Shown piece after piece: positions 1 to 5,100 of a stretch of DNA of 5,100 nucleotides; within the stretch, counting starts at the first letter, position 1; every line of letters begins with the position of its first letter. A model generated the notes under the pieces. That model was not told the DNA's origin. It did no database searches and saw only the letters and a program-made list of their open reading frames with translations. The stretch is taken from positions 1-5,100 of the forward strand of contig CAIWTL010000468.1 in the NCBI GenBank assembly GCA_903915555.1, given 5' to 3'. Made by a program: the position numbers and the translations under genes. The stretch comes from an uncultured Micrococcales bacterium (lineage in GTDB: Bacteria > Actinomycetota > Actinomycetes > S36-B12 > GCA-2699445).

Positions 1-1317
1 AACGACGACTTCATCCGCACCACGGAGGAGCGGCACCGGCGCGGGGTCCAGCACTTCTGGGAAGTCCTGAAGAAGTCGGGCCAGGTCTATCCGGAGGCCT
101 ATGAGGGGCCCTACTGCGTGGGGTGCGAGGAGTTCAAGGTCGCGGCCGATCTCGAGGATGGGCAGGGGGAGTACGCCGGCCAGCAAGTGTGCCGCATCCA
201 TCACCGTCCCGTGGAGCAGCTCAGCGAGCAGAACTGGTGGTTCCGGCTGTCGGACTACACCGACGCCCTTCTGGAGCACTACGAGCGCCATCCGGACGCC
301 GTCGCGCCCCGCAGCGCCCACAACGAGGTCGTGTCCTTCATCAAGCAGGGCCTGTCCGACATCTCGATGTCACGGTCCAGCGTCTCGTGGGGGATCCCGC
401 TGCCCTGGGACGAGGACCAGGTCGTCTACGTGTGGTTCGACGCCCTGCTGAACTACATCACCGCGATCGGTTACGGCGACGACTCACGCAAGGAGTTCTT
501 CGACCACACATGGCCGGCGGACGTCCACCTGGTCGGCAAGGACATCCTGCGCTTCCACGCCGTCTACTGGCCCGCGATGCTCATGGCGGCCGGTCTGCCC
601 TTGCCACGCCAGGTCTTCGCACACGGGTGGCTGCTGGTGGGCGGCGAGAAGATGTCGAAGACGAAGTTGACGGGTATCGCTCCCGAGGCGATCACCGACG
701 TCTTCGGGTCGGACGCCTTCCGCTACTACTTCCTGCGGGCCATCAACTTCGGCGCCGACGGCTCGTTCTCGTGGGAGGACATGCGCGACCGGTACACCTC
801 CGAGCTCGCCAACGGCCTGGGAAACCTGGCCTCCCGCTCCGCGGCCATGATCGGCAAGTACTTCGACGGTGTGCTTCCGGCGCCCGGCAACTACAGCAAC
901 GCCGACCTGGCATTGCAGGACCATCTCGCCGCGGCCGCTGCCGACGCCGACGCCGCCATGATCTCGCTGGACTTCAGCACCGCCATCGCCGCCGTGCGCG
1001 GATACATCGAGGCCGTCAACGGCTATGTCACGACACAGGAGCCCTGGGTGCTGGCCAAGGACGAGGCGAAAGTCGAGCGTCTCGCCACCGTTCTCTACAC
1101 CGTCGCGGAGTCACTCCGGGCCATCAGTGTCCTCTACTCCCCGATCATGCCCCGGTCGATGGCCGCGCTGTGGGAGTCGCTCGGGGCGGCATCGTCCGTC
1201 GGGCCGTTGGCGGATCAGAGGGTGACCGAGATCGGGTGGGGCGTGCTGCCTCCCGCCACCGAAGTCACGAAACCCGCTCCGCTGTTCCCACGCCTGCCCG
1301 ACGAGGAGTCGTCGTGA
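1..1317 (+). CDS. metG: Methionyl-tRNA synthetase, C-terminal 438 residues (5' end outside window)
   Basis: Class I aminoacyl-tRNA synthetase that charges tRNA-Met with methionine in the cytoplasm. The reading frame is open from base 1 and stops at TGA 1315-1317. Numbering from the first visible codon, a zinc knuckle is seen as C39-x2-C42 and C64-x2-H67, the single-knuckle arrangement known from Thermus MetRS. Next come WGIPLP (W130), the VYVWFDALLNY block (W145, D147) and VGKDILRFH (residues 178-186). The signature loop is KMSKT (217-221), with Thr in place of the usual final Ser. NLASR (N275, R279) matches the E. coli anticodon-binding residues N391 and R395, and PWVLAK (W349) matches W461. 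Comparison with Thermus suggests about 90 N-terminal residues, including the HIGH motif, lie upstream. The protein would total roughly 525 residues, without a C-terminal EMAP-type tRNA-binding domain. The stop overlaps the tatD start. Identification is secure. Confidence 0.97.
   Translation, partial: NDDFIRTTEERHRRGVQHFWEVLKKSGQVYPEAYEGPYCVGCEEFKVAADLEDGQGEYAGQQVCRIHHRPVEQLSEQNWWFRLSDYTDALLEHYERHPDAVAPRSAHNEVVSFIKQGLSDISMSRSSVSWGIPLPWDEDQVVYVWFDALLNYITAIGYGDDSRKEFFDHTWPADVHLVGKDILRFHAVYWPAMLMAAGLPLPRQVFAHGWLLVGGEKMSKTKLTGIAPEAITDVFGSDAFRYYFLRAINFGADGSFSWEDMRDRYTSELANGLGNLASRSAAMIGKYFDGVLPAPGNYSNADLALQDHLAAAAADADAAMISLDFSTAIAAVRGYIEAVNGYVTTQEPWVLAKDEAKVERLATVLYTVAESLRAISVLYSPIMPRSMAALWESLGAASSVGPLADQRVTEIGWGVLPPATEVTKPAPLFPRLPDEESS
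1303..1308 (+). promoter_or_regulatory. Ribosome binding site for tatD
   Basis: GAGGAG lies inside the last codons of metG, five bases before the GTG at 1314. It supports that GTG as the tatD start, although the same frame stays open far upstream through metG. Confidence 0.6.
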
Positions 1318-2156
1318 CGTTGCCGGTAGCGCCTCCCGAGCCGCTGCCCGGGCCCGTCATCGACTCCCACTGCCACCTCGACATCACCACCGAGTACTCG
1401 GGTCTCACGGTCGGGGAAGCCCTGGCCGCGGCCGCCGACGTGGGCGTCTCCGGGGTCGTGCAGGTGGGTGTGGACCTCGAGTCGTCGCAGCGCGCGGTGG
1501 ACCTCGCCCAGAAGCACTCGCAGGTACTGGCGGCCGTTGCCCTGCACCCGAACGAGGCGCCGGGCCGGTCGACGTCGCTCGACGAGGACATGGCTGCGCT
1601 CGAGCGGATGGCCACCCACCCGCAGGTCGTCGCCATCGGTGAGACGGGTCTCGACCACTACCGCACCGGTCCCGACGCGCGTCCCGCCCAGGAAGCCGCG
1701 TTCCGCGAGCACCTCCGCCTCGCCCGCCGCCTGGGACTCGCGCTGGTGATCCACGATCGGGACGCCCACGAGGATATCCTGCGTGTCCTGGCCGACGAGG
1801 ACGTGCCCGACCGCGTCGTCTTCCACTGCTTCAGTGGCGACGCCGACATGGCGCGATTCTGCGCCGATGCGGGGTGGTTCCTCTCCTTCCCCGGCGTCCT
1901 GACCTTCAAGAACGCCCAGTCCCTGCGGGAAGCCGCCGCGGTCGTGCCGCCCGAGCAGTTGCTGGTGGAGACCGATGCGCCCTTCCTCACCCCCACCCCC
2001 CACCGGGGCCAGCCCAACGCGTCGTACCTGATGCCATGGACGGTCCGCCGCCTCGCGGAGGTCACGGACATCGACCTTCCGCGCATGTGCAGCCTCCTGC
2101 GGACGAACACCCTGACCGCGTTCGCGGTCCGACCAGACCAGGGATTCACCGGGTGA
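1314..2156 (+). CDS. tatD: TatD-family metal-dependent hydrolase / 3'-5' DNase
   Basis: A 280-residue cytoplasmic amidohydrolase-superfamily TIM-barrel enzyme. TatD proteins are metal-dependent nucleases linked to DNA repair and DNA turnover; the name does not imply a role in Tat export. All expected metal ligands are visible: S-H19-C-H21-L-D near the N-terminus, E110 in IGETGLD, H147 in VIHDRD, H171 in FHCFSG and D221 in ETDAPFLTP. The length is typical for the family, plus about 15 extra N-terminal residues rich in Pro. The GTG start at 1314 forms a GTGA overlap with the metG stop and has a GAGGAG site upstream. The 3' end overlaps rsmA in the same way, so metG-tatD-rsmA is probably one translationally coupled operon. 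The exact in vivo substrate is not evident. An rpf gene, which sits between tatD and rsmA in mycobacteria, is absent. Confidence 0.95.
   Translation: MTLPVAPPEPLPGPVIDSHCHLDITTEYSGLTVGEALAAAADVGVSGVVQVGVDLESSQRAVDLAQKHSQVLAAVALHPNEAPGRSTSLDEDMAALERMATHPQVVAIGETGLDHYRTGPDARPAQEAAFREHLRLARRLGLALVIHDRDAHEDILRVLADEDVPDRVVFHCFSGDADMARFCADAGWFLSFPGVLTFKNAQSLREAAAVVPPEQLLVETDAPFLTPTPHRGQPNASYLMPWTVRRLAEVTDIDLPRMCSLLRTNTLTAFAVRPDQGFTG
2140..2144 (+). promoter_or_regulatory. Weak ribosome binding site for rsmA
   Basis: AGGGA sits within the last codons of tatD, eight bases before the GTG at 2153. It is only a partial Shine-Dalgarno match, so rsmA probably relies partly on ribosomes terminating at the overlapping tatD stop. 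Confidence 0.4.
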
Positions 2157-3061
2157 CCGTCCTGCTCGGTCCCCGCGAGGTCCGTGAGCTCGCGGGGCCC
2201 TTGGGCCTGCACCCGAGCAAGGCGCTCGGCCAGAACTTCGTGGTCGACCCGAACACGATCCGCCGCATCGTGCGACTGGCGCAGTTGCCCGCCGGTGTGC
2301 CTGTCCTGGAGGTCGGTCCGGGACTGGGGAGCCTCACCCTCGGACTGCTCGAAGCGGGGCATCCGGTGACGGCGGTCGAACTCGATGCGCGTCTGGCGCA
2401 ACTGCTCCCCGGGACGGTGGCGGCGCGGCTTCCGGGAGCCGACTTGACGGTCGTCACCGCGGATGCGGCCCGGGTGGGCGGCGATGTGGGGGAGCCGCGG
2501 GCGCTCGTGGCCAACCTCCCGTACAACGTCGCGGTGCCGGTGCTCCTGCACTGCCTGGCGACCTTCCCCTCGCTACGCCGCAGTCTGGTGATGGTGCAGC
2601 GGGAGGTCGCCGACCGGCTCGCGGCCCCGCCCGGATCCAAGGTCTACGGCATCCCCAGCGTGAAGGTGGCGTGGTACGGGCGTGCCGAGCGGGTCGGCAC
2701 CGTTCCCCCGACCGTTTTCTGGCCGGTTCCCCGCGTCGACTCGGGACTCGTGCTCGTCACGGCCCATGAGGACCCGGCCGCGATCCACCGGGGCCAGTCG
2801 CGCGAGGCGGTGTTCACCGTCGTGGACCGACTGTTCGCCCAGCGCCGCAAGACGGTCCGGCACGCCCTCGTCGAGTGGGTGGGGCGGGAGAGGGCCGACG
2901 GCATCCTGGAGCGCACCGGGATCCCGCCCAACTCCCGCGCGGAACAACTGGACCTCGAGGCCTTCATCCGCGTTGCGGCCGACCTCGGTCAGACGGGGAA
3001 GTTCTCGAGCGCCCGGCGTTCGGGGGCCGCGGGCACGGGATGCCAGAACCCGACCCGCTGA
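2153..3061 (+). CDS. rsmA: 16S rRNA (adenine1518-N6/adenine1519-N6)-dimethyltransferase
   Basis: RsmA/KsgA, 302 residues, uses S-adenosylmethionine to dimethylate two adjacent adenines in the 3'-terminal hairpin of 16S rRNA during 30S assembly; loss classically gives kasugamycin resistance. Visible motifs are LGQNFVVDP (25-33), SAM motif I VLEVGPGLGSLTLGLLEAG (51-69), the acidic VELD end of the next strand (75-78), catalytic NLPYN (121-125), VQREVADRL (148-156), FWPVPRVDSGLV (189-200) and FAQRRKTVRHAL (228-239). The GTG start at 2153 overlaps the tatD stop as GTGA and places the N-terminus at the expected distance from the LGQNF motif; the frame also runs about 90 codons further upstream, but only as a tatD shadow. 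The conserved fold ends near residue 280. The last 24 or so residues form a low-complexity tail encoded opposite the end of the convergent glycosyltransferase gene. Confidence 0.97.
   Translation: MTVLLGPREVRELAGPLGLHPSKALGQNFVVDPNTIRRIVRLAQLPAGVPVLEVGPGLGSLTLGLLEAGHPVTAVELDARLAQLLPGTVAARLPGADLTVVTADAARVGGDVGEPRALVANLPYNVAVPVLLHCLATFPSLRRSLVMVQREVADRLAAPPGSKVYGIPSVKVAWYGRAERVGTVPPTVFWPVPRVDSGLVLVTAHEDPAAIHRGQSREAVFTVVDRLFAQRRKTVRHALVEWVGRERADGILERTGIPPNSRAEQLDLEAFIRVAADLGQTGKFSSARRSGAAGTGCQNPTR
2989..3061. other. Convergent 73-bp coding overlap of rsmA and the GT26 gene
   Basis: The rsmA stop (TGA 3059-3061, + strand) lies beyond the glycosyltransferase stop (TGA at 2991-2989, - strand), so the two genes share 73 bp tail to tail. 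The phase puts third codon positions of one gene opposite third positions of the other. The segment encodes the non-conserved RsmA tail (about residues 280-302) and the last 23 residues of the glycosyltransferase. No stem followed by a T-run is visible here, so transcripts from both sides may extend into each other as antisense RNA; that last point is inference. Confidence 0.85.
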
Positions 3062-3795
3062 CCGATGAGGCGCATGGCGTAGCGCGGATTGAGGATGAGA
3101 TACCGCCGCCACAGCCGACGGGGCTCGAGGCCGAGCCGCCACAGCCACTCCAGGCCTCGCGCCTGCATCCACGGCGGCGGATTCCGCAGCTGCCCGGCGT
3201 GGTAGTCGAAGGCAGCACCGACCGCCAGGAGTGGCATGTCCAAGTGGCGGCGCAACGCGTAGACGAACTCCTCCTGCCGCGGACAGCCGAGGCCGACCAG
3301 GACGCACCGCGCCCCACTCGCGCTGATCTCCGCGGCGATCCGTTCCGCCTCGCCGGGCGCCGCCGAGCGGAATCCGGACGGCGCCGCGCCGGCGATGAGC
3401 AGACCCGGGAAGCGTTGGGGCAGAACCGTGCAGAGCCGGTCGAGGGTCTGCGGCGTCGAGCCGTAGAGGAAGACGGGCAGGCCACGCTCCGCGAGTGCGG
3501 CCAGGACATATCCGGTCAGGTCGGGTCCGTAGACGCGGTCCTCGAGCCCGGTGTCGTACAGGGAGTTCAACGCCCATCGGACCGGCTGCCCATCGGGCAC
3601 CGCGAGATCGAACGAGTTGAGCCGAGCCTCGTGGGACGGGTCGTCCACCCCGGTCATGACCCCGTGGACGGCGAGTGCGGTGAGGGCCAGCGGCTCGCGT
3701 TCCTCAGCAGCGGCGACGACACGGTCCACGGCGTACTCGTAGTCGACCGCGTCGATCATGACGCCGAGCACACTGTGCTTGCCCCGGTTGATCAC
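2989..3795 (-). CDS. WecG/TagA/CpsF-family glycosyltransferase (GT26)
   Basis: A 268-residue protein of the WecB/TagA/CpsF family (GT26), whose characterised members add a ManNAc-type sugar to undecaprenyl-linked intermediates of teichoic acid or enterobacterial common antigen. Visible family blocks are ILGV-like SVLGVMIDAV (8-17), T39, the catalytic-type VPDG (D68), RVYGPDL (87-93), VFLYGS (108-113), VGLGCPRQEEF (167-177) and AVGAAFDYHAG (191-201). The block from WMQARGLEWLWRL (209-221) through EPRRLWRRYL (224-233) is basic and aromatic; in TagA this region supports peripheral membrane contact. No signal peptide or transmembrane helix is seen. The GTG start at 3795 overlaps the epimerase stop as GTGA; an ATG at 3870 would add 25 Arg-rich residues that are an epimerase shadow. 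No clear Shine-Dalgarno is present, suggesting coupled translation. The Asn expected two residues after T39 appears to be Leu41, so donor or acceptor may differ. Substrate is unknown. Confidence 0.9.
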   Translation of the reverse strand: MINRGKHSVLGVMIDAVDYEYAVDRVVAAAEEREPLALTALAVHGVMTGVDDPSHEARLNSFDLAVPDGQPVRWALNSLYDTGLEDRVYGPDLTGYVLAALAERGLPVFLYGSTPQTLDRLCTVLPQRFPGLLIAGAAPSGFRSAAPGEAERIAAEISASGARCVLVGLGCPRQEEFVYALRRHLDMPLLAVGAAFDYHAGQLRNPPPWMQARGLEWLWRLGLEPRRLWRRYLILNPRYAMRLIGQRVGFWHPVPAAPERRALENFPV

Positions 3796-4862
3796 GCGGG
3801 CGTCCAGCGGTCGACGTTCGCCTCGTGGATCTCGCGCATGATGGCGGGGACGTCGTAGGTGAGGGACCACTCGGGATAGTGCTCGATGAAGCGTTCGTTG
3901 CTACCGATCCACCAGATGTGATCGCCGATCCGGTTCTGGTCCACGTACTTCGTGGACATGGGGTTGCCGGTGATCTCCTCGGCGATGGCGAACGCCTCCA
4001 GATTCGAGCAGTTGGAGTGGCGCCCACCGCCCATGTTGTAGACCTCCCCGATGCGCGGAGCCCGCCAGAAGGCTTCGAAGGCGCGCACCACATCGTCGCT
4101 GTGGATCGCATCGCGCACCTGCTTGCCCTTGTACCCGAAGACGTTGTACGTGCGCTGCTCCATAGCGCACCGCATGACGTAGGCGAGGAAGCCATGGAGT
4201 TCGGCGGCCGAGTGCGCCGGACCGGTGAGGGTCCCGCCGCGGAAACATGCCGTCGGGATGTCGAAGTAGCGTCCGTACTCCTGGACCATGACATCGCCGG
4301 CCACCTTCGCGGCGCCGAACACCGAGTGGAGGCTGCGGTCGATCGACATGTCCTCGGTGATGCCGTCGGCGTAGGGATGGCTCGGGTCGATCTCCCAGCG
4401 GGTCTCCAGTTCGGTCAGGGGCAGTGCATTGGGTGTATCGCCGTAGACCTTGTTGGTCGACGTGTAGATGAACGTCGCATCCGGGGCGTGCTGCCGCGTG
4501 ACCTCGAGCATGTTGAGGGTCCCCACGGCGTTGATGTCGAAGTCGGTCCAGGGCTCCTTGGCCGCCCAGTCGTGGCTGGGTTGGGCAGCGGCGTGGATGA
4601 CCAGGGTGACGTCGGCGCCGACCCGGGCGAAGAGGTCGAGCAGCGCAGGCCGGTCACGGATGTCGATCGACTCGTGCCGGTAGGCCTCCCCGAACTCGTT
4701 GCCCAGTTGCCTGACCTGCCACTCGGTGGAGCCGTCGGGGCCGAAGAAGTAGCTGCGCATGTCGTTGTCGATGCCGAGGACATCGAGGCCCAGCCCGACG
4801 AAGTGACGCACTGCCGAGGAGCCGATGAGACCACCCGAACCGGTCACGACCACGACGCTCAC
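3792..4862 (-). CDS. NAD-dependent sugar-nucleotide epimerase, CDP-tyvelose/paratose 2-epimerase-like
   Basis: A 356-residue extended short-chain dehydrogenase/reductase that should interconvert or modify a nucleotide-activated sugar in the cytoplasm. The N-terminal Rossmann motif TGSGGLIG (G8, G11, G14) and IDND (31-34) indicate NAD(H) binding. IHAAAQPSHDWA (89-100) and YTSTNKVYGD (133-142) follow, then the K186 region (HSVFGAAK), then CFRGGTLTGPAHSAAELHGFLAYV (207-229) and VFGYKGKQVRDAIHSDDVV (241-259). The latter blocks, with YNMGGG (275-280) and NRIGDHIWW (310-318), resemble Salmonella CDP-tyvelose 2-epimerase (TyvE) and related bacterial proteins. The SDR catalytic Tyr four residues before K186 is Phe182. 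The start is GTG at 4862, with GGAGG nine bases upstream. It is first in a two-gene operon with the GT26 gene, which suggests a supply of modified sugar for surface glycan. The family call is firm; the true substrate is not known. Confidence 0.9.
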   Translation of the reverse strand: MSVVVVTGSGGLIGSSAVRHFVGLGLDVLGIDNDMRSYFFGPDGSTEWQVRQLGNEFGEAYRHESIDIRDRPALLDLFARVGADVTLVIHAAAQPSHDWAAKEPWTDFDINAVGTLNMLEVTRQHAPDATFIYTSTNKVYGDTPNALPLTELETRWEIDPSHPYADGITEDMSIDRSLHSVFGAAKVAGDVMVQEYGRYFDIPTACFRGGTLTGPAHSAAELHGFLAYVMRCAMEQRTYNVFGYKGKQVRDAIHSDDVVRAFEAFWRAPRIGEVYNMGGGRHSNCSNLEAFAIAEEITGNPMSTKYVDQNRIGDHIWWIGSNERFIEHYPEWSLTYDVPAIMREIHEANVDRWTPA

Positions 4863-4871
4863 CGCTCGGTT

Positions 4872-4876
4872 CCTCC
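4872..4876 (-). promoter_or_regulatory. Ribosome binding site for the epimerase gene
   Basis: GGAGG on the minus strand, within GGGAGGA, is nine bases before the GTG start at 4862. It is the strongest Shine-Dalgarno in the window and selects this GTG, which places the Rossmann motif at the expected distance from the N-terminus. Confidence 0.65.
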
Positions 4877-4888
4877 CACCTGCCGGCC

Positions 4889-4916
4889 CGTATGCCGCCG
4901 GTGCACAGTGTGTCAG
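4889..4916 (-). promoter_or_regulatory. Candidate promoter for the epimerase/glycosyltransferase operon
   Basis: On the minus strand, CTGACA (4916-4911) matches five of six bases of the TTGACA -35 consensus. After 16 bases comes CATACG (4894-4889), a poor -10. A start near 4882 would give a leader of about 20 bases containing the GGAGG site. A 5-bp inverted repeat (CCGGC 4883-4887, GCCGG 4897-4901) flanks the -10 and could bind a regulator or be chance in GC-rich DNA. Confidence 0.3.
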
Positions 4917-4974
4917 ACCGTGGCGGTGGGTCGGCTTCAGCCTCGCAGCGGGCGCAACAGATGCCGAGCGACCC

Positions 4975-4980
4975 TAGTCT
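4975..4980 (+). promoter_or_regulatory. -10 element for a probably leaderless ispE transcript
   Basis: TAGTCT fits the actinobacterial TANNNT -10 pattern, and its last base is exactly seven positions before the G of the ispE GTG at 4987. That is the expected distance to a transcription start, so transcription would begin at the start codon. The six intervening bases (CGGGGG) leave no room for a properly spaced Shine-Dalgarno, which agrees with leaderless translation. No convincing -35 is seen. Confidence 0.5.
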
Positions 4981-4986
4981 CGGGGG

Positions 4987-5100
4987 GTGGCTTCCGTCCG
5001 TGTGCGTGTCCCCGCGAAGGTGAACCTCGCTCTGGCCGTGGGACCGTTGCGTCCCGATGGTTTCCATGAGTTGGCGACCGTGTACCAGGCGCTCTCGCTC
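4987..5100 (+). CDS. ispE: 4-diphosphocytidyl-2-C-methyl-D-erythritol kinase, N-terminal 38 residues (3' end outside window)
   Basis: IspE is the GHMP-family kinase that phosphorylates CDP-methylerythritol with ATP in the MEP pathway to isopentenyl diphosphate, in the cytoplasm. The visible start contains V-P-A-K11-V-N13-L and R-P-D-G-F-H27-E-L, followed by TVYQALSL. These match the family's N-terminal substrate-binding segment; K11 and H27 correspond to E. coli K10 and H26. The GTG at 4987 is chosen because it puts the PAKVNL motif at the usual distance from the N-terminus and follows a well-placed -10. The ATP-binding glycine-rich loop and the catalytic Asp lie beyond the window. In many actinobacteria ispE directly follows rsmA in one operon. 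Here two opposite-strand genes separate them, so ispE should have its own promoter. Confidence 0.93.
   Translation, partial: MASVRVRVPAKVNLALAVGPLRPDGFHELATVYQALSL

Larger units (their letters stand above)
4863..4986. other. Divergent intergenic region between the epimerase gene and ispE
   Basis: This 124-bp segment is the only sizeable non-coding DNA in the window. It should hold the promoters of both divergent transcripts: a TAGTCT -10 just before ispE, and a CTGACA-type -35 facing the epimerase gene. A short CACA-G-TGTG dyad occurs at 4904-4912, beside the latter. No tRNA, riboswitch-like fold or terminator is apparent. Confidence 0.7.

Noticed and set aside
123..1313. Frame of tatD stays open for about 400 codons upstream through metG, suggesting a fusion protein
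   Set aside because: The upstream part is Arg/Pro-rich shadow translation of metG in another frame. The TatD family start fits the GTG at 1314 with a GAGGAG site.
1874..2152. 93-codon upstream extension of the rsmA frame
   Set aside because: It translates tatD out of frame, has no RsmA-like features, and the GTG at 2153 gives the normal N-terminus.
1658..2551. Long - strand frame (297 codons) opposite tatD and rsmA
   Set aside because: Low-complexity Arg-rich translation with no motif. The opposite strand carries two well-supported genes.
3008..3035. Possible hairpin (CCCG-loop-CGGG) at the convergent gene ends as a terminator
   Set aside because: The stem is only four base pairs in GC-rich coding DNA, without a T-run on either strand. 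It is not convincing as an intrinsic terminator.
2573..3577. Long - strand frame (334 codons) across the end of rsmA and the GT26 gene
   Set aside because: Arg/Ala/Pro-rich shadow of the real genes with no family motif. The true minus-strand gene lies in another frame with clear GT26 blocks.
3796..3870. Longer start (ATG at 3870) for the glycosyltransferase
   Set aside because: It adds 25 Arg/His-rich residues that are the other frame of the epimerase C-terminus. The overlapping GTG at 3795 fits the family start.
3825..5069. Long + strand open frame (414 codons) opposite the epimerase gene
   Set aside because: Antisense frame kept open by GC-rich codon use. The composition is shadow-like, it has no recognisable motif, and it would overlap both the intergenic region and ispE.
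1..5100. tRNA genes, CRISPR array, insertion sequences, attachment sites or long direct repeats
   Set aside because: None were recognised by eye. Apart from the 124-bp intergenic region the window is covered by coding sequence with intact family motifs.

Overview
The window is a high-GC, almost fully coding stretch that fits a chromosome of an Actinomycetota-type bacterium. The evidence is the strong G/C bias at third codon positions, GTG starts throughout, and the order metG - tatD - rsmA - ispE. That order is a conserved actinobacterial neighbourhood; in Mycobacterium tuberculosis it is Rv1007c to Rv1011 with rpfB inserted. Genus cannot be fixed from the sequence alone.

Layout. Positions 1-3061 (+ strand) carry a tightly packed housekeeping run. 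It starts with the C-terminal part of methionyl-tRNA synthetase (metG, entering from outside the window), then a TatD-family metal-dependent hydrolase, then the 16S rRNA dimethyladenosine transferase RsmA/KsgA. Both junctions are 4-base GTGA overlaps, so translational coupling is likely. Positions 2989-4862 (- strand) carry a two-gene operon. It has an extended-SDR sugar-nucleotide epimerase of the CDP-tyvelose/CDP-paratose 2-epimerase type, followed through another GTGA overlap by a WecG/TagA/CpsF-family (GT26) glycosyltransferase. Positions 4863-4986 are a divergent intergenic region. At 4987 the + strand resumes with the first 38 codons of ispE (CDP-methylerythritol kinase, isoprenoid precursor synthesis), which runs off the window.

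How the genes fit together. metG, tatD, rsmA and ispE are core translation, rRNA modification and isoprenoid functions that cluster without a shared pathway. The epimerase/glycosyltransferase pair interrupts the usual rsmA-ispE adjacency in the opposite orientation. By family it should act on surface or cell-wall glycan: one gene shapes an activated sugar and the other transfers a sugar to a lipid-linked acceptor. The pair is the least ordinary content here. The epimerase has Phe where the family's catalytic Tyr is expected, and the glycosyltransferase appears to lack the Asn of the usual T-x-N segment. The rsmA and glycosyltransferase genes also overlap tail-to-tail by 73 bp. I see no RNA genes, mobile elements, CRISPR array or clear intrinsic terminator, and nothing that amounts to a demonstrably new defence or mobile system.
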